DNA from: Umbelopsis ramanniana AG
Taxonomy: Eukaryota > Mucoromycota > Umbelopsidomycetes > Umbelopsidales > Umbelopsidaceae
Direction of reading: 5' to 3'
DNA length: 64,000 bases
Assembly: GCF_025399195.1 (NCBI RefSeq)
Contig: NW_026252090.1
Span: forward strand, 62,001 to 126,000
Shown here piece by piece: positions 57,311-64,000 of this stretch; the first letter of the stretch is position 1; each line of letters starts with the position of its first letter. The position numbers and the translations under genes are program-made. Under the pieces are notes generated by a model. The model made no database searches and had not been told where the DNA came from. It worked only from the letters and a program-made list of their open reading frames with translations.

Positions 57311-58698
57311 TTACGATCGGTAATCGGCGTTAATGCTAACATACTCGTAACTAAGATCGCATGTCCAGAATTTTGCTGATTCTTTTCCAAGGCTCAGATC
57401 CACTTCAATATTGAGATCTTCCATTTTCAAGATTTCCGCTGCGCGCTCCTCGTTAACATTTTCGGGTTCTCCCGAGATCATAAGGTCCAATTTGGGAGAG
57501 CCGTCGGCCGGAACAAAGGCTACGCTGACTTTAGAGGGGTCCACTTCAATACCGCTGTGACCCAAACTAGCGCAAATACGGCCCCAGTTAGCATCTTGAC
57601 CAAACAAGGCGGTCTTTACCAACATGGAGGTAGAGATATGTGATGCAGCCTTCTTTGCTGACTCAAATGTTGAGGCGCCCTAAACGAATCATGTTAACAA
57701 GATATTTGATATTTCTACCCATATTGTCTATCACGAACCTTAACATTGATGGTAACAAACTTGGTAGCACCTTCACCATCACGAACAACCAGCTGAGCAA
57801 GCTCGGCAGCGAAATCAGTGAGCTTTGATCGGAAATCGACGTAATCTTGCGAAGTTTCATCAACAATCTTAGGAGCGTTGTTGGCGCCATTGGCCAAAAC
57901 AGCAATTGTATCATTGGTGCTCATATCGCCGTCCACTGAGATGGAATTGAAGCTTCGGTCAATAGCGTGTTGAAGGGCTTTCTTCAACAACGGAGCATCA
58001 ATATTAACATCGGTGACCACGAAGCCAAGCAGAGTGGCCATGTTGGGGTGGATCATGCCGGCACCTTTGGTGATGCCAGCCATAGTGTATTCTGAACCTG
58101 AGGACAAGCTAAACTTTCCTGAGAGAAGTTTAGGGAAAGTATCGGTTGTCATGAACGCTTCAGCTGCATCCATCCAAGATTGGTGGCTGTTTCCAAGGGT
58201 CGAGTGCGCTTTAGTAACACCTTTTTCGATCTTCTCGATAGGTAGTTGCTGGCCAATGACACCTGTTGACATGACCAAAGACGATTGCTCAACTCCAGTA
58301 AAGGCGTCGACAGCCTTGCTCATGCGCTTCGCATTCTCAAGGCCATTGGCTCCCGTCACGGCATTGGCACAACCGGAATTGGTTACAACACCGAATACAT
58401 TCTCGCCATTCTTCTGTTGCAAAACCTCACGCGAAACAAGAACCGGTGCGGCTTGGAAAGCGTTGGTTGTAAATACAGCTGCAGCACTGCATGGTCTATC
58501 GGATAGAATCAGGGCCAAATCTTTGATCTCAGGCTTTTTCTTGACACCACAGTGAATACCCGTGGCATTGAAACCTGCTGGATACGTGCCACTGGTAGGA
58601 ATAAATGACTGCTTTCGCGCTGACAGATGCGCATATTTTGTAGATGTAGAGTAGTATGCTCGAAGGGGTAGCTTGGAAACGAATCGGTTTGCAAACAT
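57311..58698 (-). CDS. ARG7: Ornithine acetyltransferase / N-acetylglutamate synthase
   Basis: Mitochondrial bifunctional enzyme of arginine synthesis (ArgJ family): transfers acetyl from N-acetylornithine to glutamate, and can also use acetyl-CoA. Exons 57739-58698 and 57311-57679 give 442 aa. The N-terminus ([20 protein letters not shown]) is a basic, Ser-rich mitochondrial presequence. The autoproteolysis site is intact: [16 protein letters not shown], with cleavage between Ala and Thr; Thr (about 222) becomes the nucleophile. [13 protein letters not shown] (oxyanion-hole region) and a [11 protein letters not shown] segment near the C-terminus are family hallmarks. Length matches fungal homologues (about 440-470 aa). 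Confidence 0.95.
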
Positions 58699-58839
58699 GT
58701 TTAACGGAAAAGAGGAGTTAAAGATGGAAGCGAGATAATTCTGCCAATTTTTATTTCAAATTTGATTGCAGTCTGAGTCATTTTTGTAACTGAGAATCAA
58801 AACTCAATTCGATGCAAGATGAGTGAAGGTTTTTTCTAT

Positions 58840-61800
58840 TCAATGGCTGCCTACCGGGCCAATAACTTGTCCATGCGTTTCTCGTCGAACATGGTCGTAT
58901 TCCTCTCCACCAAACCTATGAAAGATATGGTTGACGGTTAATATGGCAAAATCATACAAATGTTCAAGCAGAAAACTATCGTCGGGCCTCACCCTTCCCA
59001 AACATAGTCTGTCAAAAGCCAATAGATTTCTCGGTTGGCGTTGTGGGTATTGATAGAATGGTCGCTGTCAGTATAAAATTGGACTCGGTAATTATGAACC
59101 GAAGCCATTGTAAGGCGATCAATCAGCGCAGCGGCATTTTGGAAATGAACTAACAAAAAAGAAGTCAACGATAATGAGTCAATATGAGAGGCGGGCTATC
59201 ACATCGCTTGTACTTCAAGTCTCGCCTTACCATTATCATCGCCTGTTCCATGAACAAGGAGATAGTTGGTGTGATTGAAGCCCGTCATATTATTGACTGC
59301 ACTTCGTTGGTAGCCATCAGCATTAAGTTGGGGGGTAAGCATGTAGCGTTCAGTGTAGATGGAATCTTAAAGATAAGAGGTCAGTAAGATGAGAGTTTTG
59401 AGATTGAAAGGGCCCATATACATGAAATAAAATACACACCATAGAATTTCCAATCAGTGACGGGAGCAACGGCCATTCCAACGGAAAAGACGCCGTCGTC
59501 GGCTTCAACGACCTTGCTCGTCATGAATCCTCCATAAGACTAAAATAATGAATCCATGAGTCGCTTGTAACGTTTTGTATTCAGGCAATAACATATACAT
59601 ACCCATCCCCAGATAGCAAGTCGTGTAGGGTCAACGTAGTCAAGACTTGCCCAGTGCCTGAGATATACGTCGTTAAGAAAGCAAGCCTACCAAATTGATG
59701 TTCTATAATGCCTTATTAAATTTTACCTGCCAGCATTGACTTGATCAATGGTTTCCAACTCGCCAAGGCGACCTCGAACTCCTACTCTGTATTTGCGGCC
59801 TCTGAAACCGGTGCCACGACCATCAGCCTGTAAAACAAATGGACAGTTTAATAAGTCGCTCTTACAAGAGTAATAAAGCTATGAATGAAACCTACCATAA
59901 CAACGATGTATCTCAGTTTGCTTGCGATAAATGTGTGCCAGTCCAGCTGGAATCGGTAAGAAGCCATTTGAGATCCTGGACCGCCATATACACGGAAGAC
60001 CACAGGGTATCGCTGTGCCGGGTCAAAGTCCGGAGGCAAAATTTCGATGGCATTCATATCTAATGGTTGAGGTAGAGTTTAGTAACCGTCTGTCACATCT
60101 TTTATAACATTTAAACCACCAACGCTTACCAACACCACCGCTTTTAACGGTGACCATGCGAGATTTGGGAAGGCTATATTGCTTCAATAGCTCGACAAGA
60201 GCGGTGTTGTTCTCAAGGACTTTGCTGAAATTGCTATCTCCAACCTTGTTGACGACGGTAGTGGGGACTTCTGGTCCTTCGTAGTTCAGGACGTAATATC
60301 CGGCTTTTGGTGAGAACGATGCAGAGTAATATCCATGGACTTCCTCATCTTCAAAGCAGGTTATGCAATGCTTAGTAATATCATCCGTGTCAGAGATGTT
60401 GAGCATATAGAGATGTCTCTCCAAAGGTGACACTTCGGTAGAAATGTAATGGCTGTCGGGCGAACGGTTAGTATTATTTCTAGTCCAAATTTCAAAATTC
60501 ATGCTACCTACATCAAACGGTTCACACTGTCCACGACAACTGTGCCGCTGATAACCTCCCAATCTCCAGTGGTGAGCCAAACTGGTTCATTGCTTCCATT
60601 AACAGCGTACAATGCCAAGTGCATATAACCATCTCCGTTGTCAGCGATGTCGATGTATTTTGGCGTATCGTCTTTGTCTTGTGGTCCAAAGAATTTGATA
60701 TCCTGATTTACTTCTACCCAGCCTCCATCTTCAGGCTTGTATTCCTTCGATACCTTCGATGTCATTGCTGTGGCTGTTGTTTTACCGGTGGTTGGTAGAG
60801 AGACAGTGATCGTCTTCTCATGGTCTTGTACGCGATTTGTTTGTTTGTAAACAAGGTGATCGTGAGTTGTAGTGGTCCATACAACTTGAGTGATCAAACG
60901 GTCGTTATCTGCAAAATCAACAACCTCATCGTCCACAGCAGCAATTCCAACAGAAGTTGAATTTTGATTGACCATCACAGAGGTGTCGTCGGCTAATGAG
61001 TATACGTGCAACGACACGGTGGGATTGGGATAGCCAGCCTAATAGATATTTGCAAAAAAATCAAAAAAACAATGTCTAGGAGCGATAAAGAAAAGCAGAT
61101 AATATTTACCTTTGGATACTTGATAACAAGCTCTTGCGGATATGAATCGTTGGATTTGGCATAGAGAGGTAGCTTAAATTCGGGAACTTCAGTTTCATTG
61201 AATCTAAGGTAGGCAATATGAGTCGCATCGGGAGACCACCAGGTAGCGAAGTTGGTGCCGAAGACTTCCTCTTCGTAGACCCAATCCGGAACACCGTTGA
61301 AGATAGTTGCGGTACCATCAAAAGTGATGCGTGTGTGCTTCACCAGGTCAGTGACGTACAGGTCATTGTTCATGACATAAGCAACACTATGACCTTTTGG
61401 ACTCCATACAGCATATGAGATTTGTGGTTCCTCATCAATATTGCTGGCATCATTCAGAGGGGTAAGGGTGCGTTCAATCAGGTCGAAAATATAAACGTTT
61501 GAGAAATAAGAATGGCGGAATTGTTTGGTCCTATTTGTCCAGATCATCAAATACTCTGTATCGGCAGATATCAAGTAGTTGTCCACTGTCACTGATTTGT
61601 TGTTGATTTGAAGTTCGTCTGCTTTGACAAACGTGCTTCTAACTTGATCTTCAACAGATTCTAGGATAATGTCGCCAGTATTGGGCTGAACATATGTAAA
61701 AACACCATCTTGTTGCGAGTTTTGAACCCAAACCAGGCTAGGGCGAGACGGCCTGAAAGAAGAATTGAACACATCATTGAATTCAATATGGTTGCCAGAC

Positions 61801-62423
61801 GAAGTTAGCTCTTCTCCTTGTTGAGGCATGATGAGCAGAACAAAAGCCCATGCCATCCATCCCACTATAAGCACAACAAAGAATCCAGTGCATGTCCATT
61901 TGATCGGCGTTTTGGAACTTTTCCCACTCCTTCCATTCTCCAGGTTATCGTTCAACCATGCATCCGGACGGTCGGCGTTGTCGTCTTCGTCATCATCTTC
62001 ATAATGGCGAGCACCACCAAGCAGGTTGCTTGTACTTCTGCGATCTTGCATCTCTAACAGACTTTCCTGGCTAGCATTTTTGCCGTGAAATTCGGAGTTA
62101 TCGACCTTATCAGTGGGAGAATAGTACTGGAACACTACACTTCCAGGTGGGTTCCTTTCCGGGCGTTTCTCTTCGCTTGAGGAGCTCCAAGAACTGTCTT
62201 CCTCCTCATCGTCGTCTGATGCGACTGATTTTATATGCTTTCGTCCATCCATCATTTGCATGTACACATCTAGACTACCGTCTCGTTGATGCTTTGTGAT
62301 GTCGGTGGAGGCGACCGGCGAGTAGTTTGGAGAATTCGACATTTCAAAAATGGTTTTATACAAAGTATCAGGTTGTACAATAGTTACAGGAGGTGTCTCT
62401 TTTTCCGAGATTTCCGCAGACAT
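58840..62423 (-). CDS. DAP2: DAP2/DPP4-type membrane dipeptidyl aminopeptidase
   Basis: Type II membrane serine exopeptidase (S9B) of the vacuole or Golgi, removing N-terminal X-Pro or X-Ala dipeptides. Ten exons: 61110-62423, 60512-61038, 60130-60452, 59896-60059, 59727-59827, 59603-59657, 59440-59539, 59231-59365, 58993-59149 and 58840-58915 (983 aa). A long acidic cytosolic region is followed by one membrane helix (about 177-200, [19 protein letters not shown]), a beta-propeller with the [11 protein letters not shown] substrate-binding motif, and the hydrolase: GWSYGG (Ser about 829, with the intron splitting GW|SYGG), GTGDDN (Asp about 904-905) and DSDHSI (His about 937). If the last intron is not removed, translation stops at 58989 (959 aa). 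Several N-glycosylation sites are on the luminal side. Confidence 0.93.
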
Positions 62424-62522
62424 GTCTTTCCTGCGTAGGAAGACAGTGTGAAAAGCTAGAGTTAAAAATGGAGGAAAGAAGAGCGAGGCTTAAAAAGGCA
62501 CAACTGGCTAATTTAAAAATAA

Positions 62523-63449
62523 TTATTTTAGCATATGCAATCGAAATAACAGGCACGGTTTTATCACTCCACGGCTTTCTTCTAAGCTGAAAGTCTCCAC
62601 TTCTACAGATATCAAATCCAAGTCAGTGATAATGTTGCGAGGTACATCATCTTTGATAAGTACCTACCGTGGTATCTGGCAATATCCGAATCTTGGAGAA
62701 TGCTGACAATTGTTATGGCGTCGCTGATGGCTAAATTAAATTTACAAGTGTGAGAAACCCGTGCTACTACAGTCGTTTAAACCTGTAGTCTGAAAGATCG
62801 AAAGCAACTACCTTGATCGAATCCAATGAGCGTAACCTCGTCATGCTTCTGTAAACAGCGTCCAATCTGTGATAATTATAATGATGAGACGAAAGTATCT
62901 CTGATGGTGATATCTTGGTGCTGTCAAACGTACCCATTGTACATATAGTTCACATCCATTGGCAATGGCTAGGGCTGATCCTTCTCCAGTCACAAGGTTA
63001 ACGGGCTCTATTGCTTCCATAATGGCTATACAGCTTGTAGGCTCCATGTGCTGAACTTTGCTGGTGCTTTTCGTTTTGATAGATGATGCTATAAGGTTGG
63101 CTCTTGGGTCTAATGCTTTATTTTTGCCGGCGGTTGCGACTCTATTGTTGGTTGGTCGGCTTTTACCGCCGTCTACTCTAGCTTTTGTCTCATTTTGTTT
63201 CGATGAAGATCCTTTTCTACCATGCGCTGCATCTGGAACAGATCCTTGTCGTTTTGCCTCTGGTTTATTTTGGCTAGGTTTACTGTGCCTTCTCTCTGTA
63301 CCAACATTCTTGCCATTATCGACGGTTTGTTTCTTTGCTTTTGACTTTTGTTGCGGAGTACTATTTATGTTGGATTGAGGGTTGGACTTGCTTGGTTGCG
63401 GCTGAAATGAACCTGACGGTTGAAATTCGGTTGCTGTAGGATTCAGCAT
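62523..63449 (-). CDS. Alba-like basic nucleic-acid-binding protein, 237 aa
   Basis: Four exons: 62934-63449, 62812-62866, 62668-62730 and 62523-62602. The first ~125 residues are disordered and strongly basic, Gln/Ser/Lys-rich (QQKSKAKKQTVDNGKN, RRHSKPSQNKPEAKRQ), as in RNA- or chromatin-associated proteins. The C-terminal ~105 residues look like a compact alpha/beta domain; HDEVTLIGFDQAISDAITIV resembles the Alba-superfamily strand-loop-helix in which a glycine-containing loop leads into the nucleic-acid-binding helix. The usual GxGxA is replaced by GFDQA, so the family call is tentative. The stop is 100 bp before the DAP2-like start, on the same strand. Confidence 0.55.
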
Positions 63450-63635
63450 TATGAAAGCGGCAGAGGCAATTCATTTGAAATTCCGGACCAGCAGACATTT
63501 ATGCAATTTTCTTGCTTTTATTGAAAGTACTAGGCGTGAAAAAAAATAAACTATGGTAGTTGACTATATGAGAACATCAGTAAATGCCTGGGTTAAAGAG
63601 ATACATGTTAGTAAATGGATACGAGTTGCTGTTCG

Positions 63636-63934
63636 TCATAATAAAAAAAAATGGTACAAACCAGGAATGATTTTGTATGGCACAATCTTGCAATATCTGA
63701 CCCAATCCTCACCATACTTTTGACGACACTTGTGCTCGTCACGACCTTGTCTATGCCAAAGTAGGAAAGCAAAGTAGAAGAAATAAAGGTAAGGGATGGG
63801 AGATGAGAAACCAGTTGGAAGACACCATGAAAGGGCCATCAACAAGTCACCAAAGTAGTTGATGTGACGAGAGTATCCCCACCAGCTGTTGGTCATAAGG
63901 CGGGTTCCGGCCTTGGTTTCGATATACGTGATAT
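63636..63934 (-). CDS. ERG24: Sterol C14 reductase (ERG24), last exon only
   Basis: Final exon of an ER membrane enzyme of ergosterol synthesis that reduces the C14-15 double bond with NADPH (ERG4/ERG24, LBR family). It starts after a TTTGTAG acceptor. The C-terminal signature is unmistakable: GTRLMTNSWWGYSRHINYFG, GDLLMALSWCLPTGF, then RDEHKCRQKYGEDWVRYCK and a short IIPGLY tail. These residues form the sterol/NADPH-binding end of the fold. The DEHKC and CLPTGF forms fit C14 reductase better than C24 reductase. The upstream exons lie beyond the right edge; GGTCAGC at the very end may be the preceding donor. Confidence 0.9.
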
Positions 63935-64000
63935 CTACAAATGAGAAAGAATCAGTGTGCTGCACATTGATGCAGAGTAAAATTTAAGGTTTTGCTGACC

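Noticed and set aside
1-64000. CRISPR arrays, insertion sequences, retroelements
   Set aside because: No regularly spaced short repeats, transposase or reverse transcriptase motifs or long terminal repeats were seen on either strand; the only clear multi-copy structure is the NmrA tandem array.

Overview
The window is nuclear DNA of a filamentous fungus, most likely Mucoromycota (Mucorales-like). The evidence is many short spliceosomal introns (mostly 50-80 nt, GTAAGT-type donors), TATA boxes 55-85 nt before start codons, moderately AT-rich spacers with homopolymer tracts, and typical fungal families (PHO88/SND3, ERG24, ARG7, DAP2, Whi5/Nrm1-like, LAT and AAAP permeases, MFS sugar transporters). 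Genus and species cannot be fixed from the sequence. Exon models below were built by hand from splice sites and checked for reading-frame continuity; complete models have coding lengths divisible by three.

Layout. 1-1.4 kb: minus-strand gene of unknown function cut by the left edge. 1.5-4.7 kb: SART3/Prp24-type spliceosome recycling factor with HAT repeats and the C-terminal Lsm-binding tail but no RRM in the model. 5-5.2 kb: small unknown protein. 5.2-8.3 kb: gene-poor, with a perfect hairpin. 8.3-9.9 kb: sugar transporter. 11.2-12.2 kb: unknown protein. 13.3-16.3 kb: Eps15/Ede1-like endocytic scaffold, divergent from PHO88/SND3 (16.7-17.4 kb). 17.7-19.8 kb: Ran1/Vhs1-like protein kinase. 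20.0-21.0 kb: Whi5/Nrm1-like G1/S repressor with CGCG motifs upstream.

22.1-29.1 kb is a local tandem duplication: three intact NmrA-like NAD(P)-binding oxidoreductase genes plus a 3' remnant of a fourth, in spacer-plus-gene units of 2.46, 2.43 and 2.0 kb. Beside it is a small secreted cysteine-rich protein (29.3 kb). Then come an AAAP amino-acid transporter (31.1-33.2 kb), a secreted alpha/beta hydrolase (34.5-35.6 kb), a WrbA-type quinone oxidoreductase (35.9-36.8 kb), an ARL5 GTPase (37.9-38.9 kb) and a 12-kb, 33-exon WDFY3/ALFY-type BEACH-WD40-FYVE gene (39.1-51.0 kb).

51.3-52.0 kb holds protein-like reading frames that may be a relic. After that come a second sugar transporter (52.6-54.5 kb), a LAT-family amino-acid permease (55.3-57.2 kb), the arginine-pathway enzyme ARG7 (57.3-58.7 kb), a DAP2/DPP4-type membrane dipeptidyl aminopeptidase (58.8-62.4 kb), an Alba-like basic protein (62.5-63.4 kb) and the last exon of ERG24-type sterol C14 reductase at the right edge.

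Most genes are conserved housekeeping genes with no operon-like logic. The locally unusual parts are the NmrA array with its co-duplicated gene relic, the RRM-less SART3-like protein, and the CGCG cluster before the Whi5-like gene. I saw no mobile element with recognisable transposase or reverse transcriptase, no CRISPR array, and no rRNA or convincing tRNA gene.
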